Positions 1 through 6,730 of a DNA stretch of 64,000 nucleotides are shown piece by piece. Origin of the DNA: JALYOC01 sp036675345 (GTDB lineage: Bacteria; Myxococcota; Myxococcia; Myxococcales; Myxococcaceae); the NCBI GenBank assembly GCA_036675345.1, contig JAKFFE010000007.1, positions 4,606 to 68,605 on the forward strand. Direction: 5' to 3'. The notes below the pieces were generated by a model, which saw only the letters and a program-made list of their open reading frames with translations, ran no database searches and was not told the DNA's origin. Position 1 is the stretch's first letter, and each line of letters begins with the position of its first letter. The position numbers were made by a program, and so were the translations under genes.

Positions 1-150
1 GACGACCGCCTGGATCACTCCGGAGCCATCGCGGATCTGCAGGAAGTGCAGCTTCCCGCTGGACCGCTTGTTGTAGAGCCACCCGCGAAGTTCGACTTCC
101 TGGCCTTCGAACTTCGCAATCTCTCCGATGCGCGCGACTGGTGCAGACAT
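1..150 (-). CDS. asnS: Asparaginyl-tRNA synthetase, N-terminal fragment (cut by window edge)
   Basis: Only the first 50 codons are present; the rest lies beyond position 1. The translation starts MSAPVARIGEIAKFEG and continues with RGWLYNKRSSGKLHF and a following RDGSG. This is the OB-fold anticodon-binding domain of class IIb aminoacyl-tRNA synthetases, and the pattern is closest to bacterial AsnRS. The enzyme charges tRNA-Asn in the cytoplasm. AspRS is the main alternative, because the catalytic domain that would separate them is missing. The ATG at 148-150 is the only sensible start. Confidence 0.75.
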   Translation of the reverse strand, partial: MSAPVARIGEIAKFEGQEVELRGWLYNKRSSGKLHFLQIRDGSGVIQAVV

Positions 151-178
151 GGGCGCGCCTTATCACGAAAAGACGAAC

Positions 179-204
179 GCCCCGGAACCTTCTGGCTCCG
201 GGGC
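179..204 (-). terminator. Hairpin terminator downstream of the lyase gene
   Basis: GCCCCGGAACC pairs with GGCTCCGGGGC (11 positions, one mismatch) around a four-base loop. Read on the minus strand, the hairpin is followed by a T-rich stretch ending CTTTTC. It lies between the lyase stop at 234 and the asnS start at 150, so it probably separates those transcripts. Confidence 0.6.
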
Positions 205-233
205 GCCCTGTCTTCAGACCTGCCGTTGGGGCC

Positions 234-1178
234 CTAACGGGCGCGGCGGCGGCGGAACAGCACCCCCAGCGCCAGGGCGGCCAGCGGGAAGGCGATCCCC
301 CCGGTGGCGGAGCAGCCGGCGCTCTGCTGGTCAAACTCGTTGGCCGGGGACTGGCCGTACGGAGTGGGCTGCGAGGTGGGGGTGGGGGTGGTGGTCGTCG
401 TGGTGGTGCCGCCGGTGCCGGCGTCAGGCGTCCCCTCGGGGGGCGCGGTCCCACCCCCGGTGTCCGGCTCCTCCGCGGGGGGCGTGGGCTCCACGTCCTC
501 CCGGGTCTCGCCGACCAGCATCCCGTCATGGACCACCACGCCCACCGGCGCGATGTCCGCGTGCCGGTAAAGGCCCTGCTTGAGGTACACCTTGGAGTCG
601 GTCTTGAGGAAGGTCTTCTCGATGACCTTCTCGCCGTTGTACCAGAGCTCCACGAACCCCACCTTGGGGTCCTTGGACCACTTCACGTGAAAGAGGAAGT
701 CCAGCCATTCGCCACGGCGCAGCGGGGTGGTCCAGATCGTCTTGGTCCAGTTGGTGAGGTGGATCTCCTCCCCCACCACGTCGAACTCGATCGGCGGGGA
801 GCCGAAGTCCTCGAACTGGTGCCACTGGGTGAAGACCTGCCACTTGGGCGAGGAGGGGTACCCGGAGTCGAACCAGGTGGACCACTTGTACCAGCGCTCG
901 GCGCCCTCCGGCTGGTAGGTCACGTCCACCAGCTCGTTGCGGTTGCCGCTGGCGTTGATCGGGTTGTCGCCCTGCTTCACGGTGGCCCGGAGGGCGTACT
1001 TCCCCTCCTTCACCCGGTCGGTCTGCACCTGCAGCCGGTCCGACGACACCTGCTGGGCCTTGGTCCACTGGGAAATGTCACCCGTCTCGTAATCCGCCCG
1101 CCACAGCACCTTGGCGCTGGCGGACAACGGCACCGTCAGAGCAAGTGCGAGTGCGAAGGTAAGGAGGCGTTGGGTCAT
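234..1178 (-). CDS. Secreted polysaccharide-lyase-like protein with MYXO-CTERM tail
   Basis: A 314-residue exported protein. Residues 1-22 form a signal peptide (MTQRLLTFALALALTVPLSA). About 25-235 is a jelly-roll-like domain rich in Trp and Tyr, with WYKWSTWFDSGYP and FVELWYNGEKVIEKTF. These resemble the heparin-lyase-I/alginate-lyase-like polysaccharide lyase family (established family knowledge; assignment by eye). A Pro/Thr linker follows, then a C-terminal GCSATGG, a hydrophobic helix and RRRRAR. That layout matches the MYXO-CTERM sorting signal of Myxococcota, in which the protein is cleaved and displayed on the cell surface. It is divergent from leuS. The likely role is attack on extracellular or prey polysaccharide; the substrate cannot be inferred. 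Confidence 0.65.
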   Translation of the reverse strand: MTQRLLTFALALALTVPLSASAKVLWRADYETGDISQWTKAQQVSSDRLQVQTDRVKEGKYALRATVKQGDNPINASGNRNELVDVTYQPEGAERWYKWSTWFDSGYPSSPKWQVFTQWHQFEDFGSPPIEFDVVGEEIHLTNWTKTIWTTPLRRGEWLDFLFHVKWSKDPKVGFVELWYNGEKVIEKTFLKTDSKVYLKQGLYRHADIAPVGVVVHDGMLVGETREDVEPTPPAEEPDTGGGTAPPEGTPDAGTGGTTTTTTTPTPTSQPTPYGQSPANEFDQQSAGCSATGGIAFPLAALALGVLFRRRRAR

Positions 1179-1317
1179 CGAGTTCGTCCCTGGGTTCGGG
1201 TGGCTTTGCTGCTTTTCGGATGGCTCAACGGCCCCGCGAAACGGCCTGTTCCCCGGGGCAAGACCCACCAGGCAGGGGGGCAGGGGGTCGGTAGACGTGG
1301 CCCGCGCCACAGTCAGG

Positions 1318-1346
1318 TTGCCTTCCCTCAGGGTGTCTCCTAAACG
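1318..1346 (+). promoter_or_regulatory. Putative sigma-70 promoter of leuS
   Basis: TTGCCT at 1318-1323, a 17-base spacer, then TAAACG at 1341-1346. The leuS ATG is at 1356, so the predicted transcript has only a few leader bases. Confidence 0.45.
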
Positions 1347-1355
1347 GGGCTGGCC

Positions 1356-3842
1356 ATGAACGAGCGGTACGAACCGAAGTCCATTGAGACGAAGTGGCAG
1401 GACCGTTGGGAGCAGGCGGGCGTGTACCGGGCCAATCGCCGCCCCCAGGCACCCAAGAAGTACATCCTGGAGATGCTGCCGTACCCCAGCGGCAAGATGC
1501 ACATGGGGCACGTGCGCAACTACCTGCTGGGCGACGTCTACGCCCGCTTCTTCCAGATGCAGGGCTTCGATGTGCTGCACCCGATGGGGTGGGACTCCTT
1601 CGGGCTGCCGGCGGAGAACGCGGCGATCAAGGACGGGGTCCACCCCGCGGTGCGCACCGCCGAGAACATCGCCTCCTTCGTGAAGGAGATCCGCTCGCTG
1701 GGCTACTCCTACGACTGGACCCGGGAGATCAGTACTTCTGATCCCCGCTACTACCGCTGGAACCAGTGGTTCTTCCTCAAGATGCTGGAGCGCGGGCTGG
1801 TCTACCGCCGCTTCTCCAAGGTGAACTGGTGCACCGGCTGCATGACGGTGATCGCCAACGAGCAGGTCAAAGACGGGGTCTGCGAACGCTGTGAGTCGCA
1901 GGTGCTGGACAAGGAGATGCCGGAGTGGGCGTTCCGGATCACCCGCTACTCCGACGCGCTGCTGGAGGGGCTGGACACCCTCACCCAGTGGCCGGACCGG
2001 ATCACCTCCATGCAGCGCAACTGGATCGGCCGCTCCGAGGGCGCGGAGGCCGAGTTCGCGCTGAAGGGTTCGGACCAGAAGATCCGGATCTTCACCACCC
2101 GCATCGACACCATCTTTGGCTGCACCTATGTGGTGCTGGCCCCGGACCACAAGCTGGTCCAGAGGATCACCACCCCCGACCGGCGCGCGGAGGTGCAGGC
2201 GTTCGCCACCCGCATGGCGGCGATGGGCAAGGAGGATCGCACCGCGGAGGGCGCCACCAAGGAGGGGGCGTTCACCGGCGCGTATGCGGTCAACCCCTTC
2301 ACCGGCCAGGACGTGCCGGTGTGGGTGGCCAACTTCGTGCTCGCCGACTACGGCACCGGCGCGGTGATGAGCGTTCCGGCCCATGACCAGCGGGACTTCG
2401 AGTTCGCCCGGAAGTACTCGCTGCCGCTGCGGCCGGTGATCCAGCCCGAGGGCAAGGATCCGTTGCCCCAGCCGCTGGAGGCCGCGTTCACCGAAGAGGG
2501 GGTCCTGGCCGACTCGGGTGCGTTCTCCGGCAAGCGGTCCGCCGAGGCGCGCCGGGAGATGGCCGCCTGGCTGGAGAAGGAAGGGAAGGGGAAGGCGACC
2601 ATCACCTTCCGGCAGCGCGACTGGGGCTTCTCCCGCCAGCGCTACTGGGGCACCCCGATCCCGATCGTCTACTGCGAGAAGTGCGATCCCCAGCGCCAGG
2701 GGATCCCGGTCCCCGAAGACCAGCTGCCGGTGAGGCTGCCGGAGATCGACACCCAGGCGGTGCTCACCGGAAAGGGCGAGCCCCCGCTGGCCAAGGTGGC
2801 CTCCTTCGTCAACACCACCTGCCCCCGCTGTGGGGGACCGGCCCGTCGCGAGACGGAGACGATGGACACCTTCGTCGACTCCTGCTGGTACTTCGCGCGC
2901 TACCTCTCGCCGGACTACGACCAGGCGCCGGTGGACCCCGCGCAGGCCAAGCGCTGGCTGCCGGTGGACGTCTACGTGGGCGGCCCCGAGCACGCGGTGA
3001 TGCACCTGCTGTACTTCCGCTTCTGGACCCGGGTGATGAAGGAGCTGGGGCTCTCCCCGGTGGATGAACCGGTCACCCGGCTGGTCACCCAGGGGATCGT
3101 CAACGGCCCCGACGGACGCAAGATGTCCAAGCGCTGGGGCAACGTGGTGGCCCCGGCCTCCATCGTCGGTCGCTTCGGCGCGGACACCGCCCGGGTGTAC
3201 GTGCTGTTCGCCGGGCCGCCGGAGCGGGACTTCGACTGGTCCGACGAACAGGTGGAGGGTGCCCACCGCTTCCTCAAGCGGGTGTGGGTCCTGGCCGCCA
3301 CCCACCGGGAGGTGGCCGGCGCCACCCATGCCGGCCCCTACGAGGGCAAGGCGCTGGAGATCCGCAAGGCCGCGCACAAGGCGGTCAAGCGGGTCACCGA
3401 GGCGATTGATCGGCTGTCCTACAACACCGCCATCGCCGGGATCATGGAGTTCCTCAACTCCCTCTACGCGGCGGAGAAGCTGGAGACGCCGGCGGAGCGC
3501 GCGGCGATGGCGGAGGCGATCCGGATCCTGTCGCTGATCCTCACCCCGTTCGCCCCGCACATCACCGAGGAGATCGCCTCCGAGTACGGCGAGCAGAAGC
3601 TGCTGGCCGAGGCGGAGTGGCCGACGTTCGATCCCGCCCTGGTGGTGGACGACATGTTGCCCTACGCGGTGCAGGTAAACGGCAAGCTGCGCGCGGAGCT
3701 GAAGGTCCCCGCCGCGTCGACCGAGGCGGAGATCCGGGCGCTGGCCGAGGCCGACGAGCGGGTCAAGGCGGCGATGGCCGACAAGCAGCTGCGCAAGGTG
3801 GTGTTCGTCCCCAAGCGGCTGATCAACTTCGTCGTGGGCTAA
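1356..3842 (+). CDS. leuS: Leucyl-tRNA synthetase
   Basis: An 828-residue class Ia synthetase that joins leucine to tRNA-Leu. The HIGH motif is HMGH at residues 49-52, within EMLPYPSGKMHMGH. The KMSKS loop is KMSKR at 589-593. Between them lie the zinc-binding CP region (WCTGC and CERC near 160-185) and the CP1 editing domain (around 220-420, with TTRIDTIFG and GTGAVMSVPAHDQRD). The C-terminal anticodon-binding helical bundle and the final VNGKLRAELKVP segment are present, and the length is normal. It is the first gene of a run with the zinc-ribbon gene and lptE, which begin 11 and about 550 bases after its stop. Confidence 0.97.
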   Translation: MNERYEPKSIETKWQDRWEQAGVYRANRRPQAPKKYILEMLPYPSGKMHMGHVRNYLLGDVYARFFQMQGFDVLHPMGWDSFGLPAENAAIKDGVHPAVRTAENIASFVKEIRSLGYSYDWTREISTSDPRYYRWNQWFFLKMLERGLVYRRFSKVNWCTGCMTVIANEQVKDGVCERCESQVLDKEMPEWAFRITRYSDALLEGLDTLTQWPDRITSMQRNWIGRSEGAEAEFALKGSDQKIRIFTTRIDTIFGCTYVVLAPDHKLVQRITTPDRRAEVQAFATRMAAMGKEDRTAEGATKEGAFTGAYAVNPFTGQDVPVWVANFVLADYGTGAVMSVPAHDQRDFEFARKYSLPLRPVIQPEGKDPLPQPLEAAFTEEGVLADSGAFSGKRSAEARREMAAWLEKEGKGKATITFRQRDWGFSRQRYWGTPIPIVYCEKCDPQRQGIPVPEDQLPVRLPEIDTQAVLTGKGEPPLAKVASFVNTTCPRCGGPARRETETMDTFVDSCWYFARYLSPDYDQAPVDPAQAKRWLPVDVYVGGPEHAVMHLLYFRFWTRVMKELGLSPVDEPVTRLVTQGIVNGPDGRKMSKRWGNVVAPASIVGRFGADTARVYVLFAGPPERDFDWSDEQVEGAHRFLKRVWVLAATHREVAGATHAGPYEGKALEIRKAAHKAVKRVTEAIDRLSYNTAIAGIMEFLNSLYAAEKLETPAERAAMAEAIRILSLILTPFAPHITEEIASEYGEQKLLAEAEWPTFDPALVVDDMLPYAVQVNGKLRAELKVPAASTEAEIRALAEADERVKAAMADKQLRKVVFVPKRLINFVVG

Positions 3843-3853
3843 GGCGCCCCCCG

Positions 3854-4402
3854 GTGCCCACCGTCGAGCTGTTGATGTGCCCCTCCTGCGGTCATCCGCA
3901 GGAGTTCTCCGCGCACTGCGTGGCCTGTGGGGCGGCGCTGCCCCCGCCGGTCTCCGCCACCCGGTCCCTCAACCGGCCCGCCCCGGAGGCCCCGGTGTCG
4001 CTGACCCTGGCCGGGCGCACCCTCACCCTCCAGCAGGATCGCCTCTCGGTGGGGAACGCCCCGGCCCGGACCCTGGCCCTCTCCGAGCTGCGCTCGGTCC
4101 AGCTCTCCTCCGGGAGGGCGTGGGAGGGACTGAAAATCGCGCCTCTTTTCGCGGTGGCCCTGGCCTTGGGGCATTCTCCGCTGCTGCGCATGACCTTCGG
4201 CCTGCTGCTGGTGCTCTCCCTGATCTTCACCGCGACCTACCGGCGTTACCGCTGCCGGATCCTCACCCTGGATCCCCGGCTGCCGCTCCTCTCCCTGGGG
4301 ACCCTGGCCCGGCGGGGCTCGGCGGACGATCAGCGGCTGCAGCGGGGGTTCGACCAGCTGGGGGCCGGGCTGACCGCGCGCGGGGTGGAGGTGGGGTCGT
4401 GA
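3854..4402 (+). CDS. Zinc-ribbon membrane protein of unknown function
   Basis: About 182 residues from GTG 3854, or 175 from ATG 3875. The ATG form begins directly with the zinc ribbon MCPSCGHPQ followed by CVACGAALP (two CxxC pairs). A central segment (SLTLAGRTLTLQQDRLSVG) resembles a small beta domain. Two hydrophobic helices follow (LFAVALALGHSPLLRMTFGL and LLLVLSLIFTA), then a basic YRRYRCR and a C-terminal beta-rich part. The gene lies between leuS and lptE; its TGA overlaps the lptE GTG in GTGA, so the two are probably translationally coupled. I do not recognise the family. Confidence 0.7.
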   Translation: MPTVELLMCPSCGHPQEFSAHCVACGAALPPPVSATRSLNRPAPEAPVSLTLAGRTLTLQQDRLSVGNAPARTLALSELRSVQLSSGRAWEGLKIAPLFAVALALGHSPLLRMTFGLLLVLSLIFTATYRRYRCRILTLDPRLPLLSLGTLARRGSADDQRLQRGFDQLGAGLTARGVEVGS

Positions 4403-4893
4403 TTCGCCCTTTGCTGCTGCTGTCGCTGCTGGCCTCCTCCTGCGGGTACCGGTTCACCGCCGGGGGCGCGGCGCTCCCCCAGGGCGTCCGGAAGGTCTGC
4501 GCGCCGCTGTACGTCAACCGCACCGCCGAGGCCGGGCTGGAGCTGGTGTTCACCGAGTCGCTGCGCGCCCACCTGATCCGGGCCGGAACCCTGGGCAGCG
4601 ACTGCCAGGCGAAGCTGAACGGAGAGGTGGCGGCGGTGTGGGGTGGCCCCACCGTGATCACCAACCGCGGGGTGCTGGCCAGCTACCGGATCTTCGCCCG
4701 GGTCCAGCTGCGGCTGACCCAGGACGACAAGCTGCTGGCGCAGACCGAGGTCACCGGCTGGGAGGACTACCTCCCCTCCGCCGAGACCCAGCAGGACGTG
4801 TTGCGGGTGGAGGCCAACCGCCAGGCCGCGCTCCGGAGACTGTCGGATGCGCTGGCTCGCGAGGCATACGAAAAGCTCACCACCGCCTGGTAG
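4399..4893 (+). CDS. lptE: LptE-like outer-membrane LPS-assembly lipoprotein
   Basis: 164 residues starting at GTG 4399, inside the stop of the preceding gene. The N-terminus is a type II signal peptide with lipobox LASSC followed by GYRF; CGYxF directly after the lipidated cysteine is the hallmark of LptE. The remainder alternates beta strands and helices, including PLYVNRTAEAGLELVFTESL and a C-terminal helix ending ARE-AYEKL, as in LptE. LptE plugs the LptD barrel that places LPS in the outer leaflet. lptD is not in this window. The 3' end of the coding region forms one arm of a bidirectional terminator. Confidence 0.8.
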   Translation: MIRPLLLLSLLASSCGYRFTAGGAALPQGVRKVCAPLYVNRTAEAGLELVFTESLRAHLIRAGTLGSDCQAKLNGEVAAVWGGPTVITNRGVLASYRIFARVQLRLTQDDKLLAQTEVTGWEDYLPSAETQQDVLRVEANRQAALRRLSDALAREAYEKLTTAW

Positions 4894-4910
4894 GGCAGGT
4901 GATGAGCTTT
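4872..4910. terminator. Bidirectional terminator between lptE and rpsT
   Basis: AAAGCTCACCAC at 4872-4883 pairs with GTGATGAGCTTT at 4899-4910. There is a single mismatch, which becomes a G-U pair on the minus strand. Both sides end in T-rich sequence: CGTTTC on plus, and TTTTCG on minus. The left arm overlaps the last lptE codons. Confidence 0.7.
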
Positions 4911-4932
4911 CGTTTCACCGCCAGGGCTGAAA

Positions 4933-5199
4933 CTACGCCTTGGGAGCGGCGACAGCCTTCGCCAGGCGCGAGATGCGGCGCGAGGCGTTCTTGGCGTGCA
5001 GGACGCCCTTGCTGGCCGCCTTGTTGATGGTGCGGCTGGCCTCGACGAGCGCCTCCTTGGCCTTCGCCGGGTCCTTGGTGGCAATCGCCTCCCGGGCCTT
5101 CTTCACCGCGTTCTTCACGGTGGTGCGAACGGCAACATTCCGGGCGCGACGCTTCTGCGCCTGACGGTTCCTCTTCTCTGCGGACTTCGTGTTGGCCAC
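4933..5199 (-). CDS. rpsT: 30S ribosomal protein S20
   Basis: 88 residues, typical S20 length and composition: MANTKSAEKRNRQAQKRRARN start, three basic helices, Ala/Lys-rich end (RISRLAKAVAAPKA). S20 binds 16S rRNA early in 30S assembly. It appears to be monocistronic, with its own promoter (5243-5271) and a bidirectional terminator. Confidence 0.97.
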   Translation of the reverse strand: MANTKSAEKRNRQAQKRRARNVAVRTTVKNAVKKAREAIATKDPAKAKEALVEASRTINKAASKGVLHAKNASRRISRLAKAVAAPKA

Positions 5200-5242
5200 G
5201 GTGGCCTCTCTTTTGAATCGGAAATCTGAAAAAGGGGTCGGC

Positions 5243-5271
5243 TACCTACAGCGCCCCTGGCGACAGGTCAA
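5243..5271 (-). promoter_or_regulatory. Promoter of rpsT
   Basis: On the minus strand TTGACC (5266-5271), a 17-base spacer, then TAGGTA (5243-5248). The predicted leader is about 40 bases. The -10 resembles the TAGGGT boxes upstream of skp, lysS and the 7TM-HD gene. Confidence 0.6.
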
Positions 5272-5296
5272 GGCTGGCAATGCATTCGTGAGCATC

Positions 5297-5458
5297 TGTG
5301 GAGAAGGACTGCCTCCGAAGCGTCTAACCGCGCGCTGCACAGCGGGAATCCGGCCGTGCGGAAACACGCAGCATGCGGTGTTTTTCGTCACCCTTCCGAG
5401 ACAAACCCACAGCTCTCCACAGAGTTGTCCCCACCTTGGCCACAATCGCTGTGGAAAG
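5297..5458. other. Cluster of DnaA-box-like 9-mers
   Basis: Five sites match the GC-rich DnaA-box form TTnTCCACA with no mismatch or one. They are TTCTCCACA (minus, 5297-5305), CTCTCCACA (plus, 5413-5421), TTGTCCCCA (plus, 5425-5433), TTGGCCACA (plus, 5436-5444) and CTTTCCACA (minus, 5450-5458). Four fall within 46 bases. No dnaA, dnaN or obvious AT-rich unwinding element is nearby, so calling this an origin would be speculation. Confidence 0.4.
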
Positions 5459-5466
5459 GGGGACGA

Positions 5467-6633
5467 TCACGGCAACCGGTAGCGCCAGCGGATCCCTCCG
5501 GGGTCGGTGAAGGAGACTCCGAAGGCGCCTGCCTCCTCGGCTGCAGTCGCCCCCAGGAAGGCCGCCAGCGCCTCCACGGTGGTGCGCGAGGGGGCCTCCA
5601 GCTCCAGGGCCACCGCGGGCGCCACTCCCTCCGCAGAGGGGACGAACACCAGCTCCAGCGTCCGGTCGGTGTACGTCAGCCCGCCCGCGCCCCGGACCGC
5701 CGTCCAGCCAATCCGGGGGGCGAGCGCATCCCAGAATTCCTGCTGGGCGTCGGCGCGGACGATGGGAAGCCGCAGCCGGAAAAGCGCGGCCCGCGGAAGC
5801 TCCCGCGGCGGGGGCAGGCGCTTCTCCTCCGCCTTGGCCTCGTTCCACAGCGCGTCCATCGTCTCCAGGGAGGCGCCGCCGAAGGGGACGCCCTGCTCAC
5901 GCAGCCGGGTCTCCATCCGCTGGAAGCGCAGGGTGAAGCGGCGGTTGGCCTGCCTCAGCGCGTCCTCCGGCGGGGTGTTGATGAACCGGGAGAGGTTGGC
6001 CAGGGAGAACAGCACGTCCCCCAGCTCGTGCTCCAGATGATCGCGGTTGCCGCTGACGATCGCCTCGTCCAACTCGCGCAGCTCCTCGTCCAGCTTGGCG
6101 CGCACCCCGGCCAGGTCCGGCCAGTCGAAGCCGATTCGGGACGCCTTCTCGGTCAGCCGCTCGGCCCGGAGTAGCCCGGGGGCGGCGCTGGGCACCCCGT
6201 CCAGGACCGAACCCTCATGGCCGTGCTTCTTCTTCTTCTCCGCCGCCTTGAGCTTGGCCCAGTTGTCCAGCACCTCCTCCGCGCCGGACAGGCTGCCCTT
6301 GGCGTCGCCGAACACGTGCGGGTGGCGGCTTTCGATCTTGTCGCTGATCGCCTGACAGACCGAGGCCATGGAGAACTCGCCCAGCTCGTTCGCCAGCTGG
6401 GCATGGAACACGATCTGGAACAGCAGGTCGCCCAGCTCCTCGCAAAACGGTCTCCAGGCGCCGCCGTAGGCCACCTTGTCCATCTCGTCGAGCACCTCGA
6501 AGGCCTCCTCCAGCAGATAGGGCCGCAGGGACCGCAGATCCTGGGCGCGGTCCCAGGGGCAGCCCCCCTCGGCCCGCAGCCGCGCCATGATCCCCACCAG
6601 CCGCTCCAGCTGTGCACCCACGTTCGCTGACAT
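5467..6633 (-). CDS. mazG: Nucleoside triphosphate pyrophosphohydrolase MazG with C-terminal VOC-like domain
   Basis: 388 residues, against about 260-280 for a normal MazG. Residues 1-272 hold the two MazG repeats: CPWDRAQDLRSLRPYLLEEA with the EExxE-type LLEEAFEVLDEMD, and EELGDLLFQIVFHAQ; then a second set with RIGFDWPDLAGVRAKLDEEL. MazG hydrolyses (d)NTPs to NMP and PPi, cleaning the nucleotide pool and affecting ppGpp. Residues 273-388 are extra. The ending FTDPGGIRWRYRLP and QEFWDALAPRIGWTAV look like a glyoxalase/VOC fold (inference). The gene lies upstream of rpsT on the same strand, 267 bases away. Confidence 0.9.
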   Translation of the reverse strand: MSANVGAQLERLVGIMARLRAEGGCPWDRAQDLRSLRPYLLEEAFEVLDEMDKVAYGGAWRPFCEELGDLLFQIVFHAQLANELGEFSMASVCQAISDKIESRHPHVFGDAKGSLSGAEEVLDNWAKLKAAEKKKKHGHEGSVLDGVPSAAPGLLRAERLTEKASRIGFDWPDLAGVRAKLDEELRELDEAIVSGNRDHLEHELGDVLFSLANLSRFINTPPEDALRQANRRFTLRFQRMETRLREQGVPFGGASLETMDALWNEAKAEEKRLPPPRELPRAALFRLRLPIVRADAQQEFWDALAPRIGWTAVRGAGGLTYTDRTLELVFVPSAEGVAPAVALELEAPSRTTVEALAAFLGATAAEEAGAFGVSFTDPGGIRWRYRLP

Positions 6634-6689
6634 GGCGCCCGATTAGCATGCCCCGCCGACCAGGCGTGCTGCCGAGCGTGTCGGGTTGC

Positions 6690-6718
6690 TTGGGGGCAGA
6701 GAGGGGGTGGCCTATCAT
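6690..6718 (+). promoter_or_regulatory. Putative promoter of the TPR/zinc-finger gene
   Basis: TTGGGG at 6690-6695, a 17-base spacer, then TATCAT at 6713-6718. The start codon at 6731 would sit about six bases after the transcription start. This supports 6731 over the upstream in-frame ATG at 6686. Confidence 0.4.
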
Positions 6719-6730
6719 CCCCTCCCGGAA

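Noticed and set aside
1179..1230. A c-di-GMP (GEMM-I)-like text, GAGCCATCCGAAAAG followed by GCAAAGCC, on the minus strand before the lyase
   Set aside because: The words resemble parts of the riboswitch, but the P1b helix does not pair and the GGGCAAACC part is missing.
234..3560. A 1108-codon minus-strand open frame across leuS
   Set aside because: Only its last 314 codons (the lyase) have sensible sequence; the rest is an antisense shadow of leuS, common in high-GC genomes.
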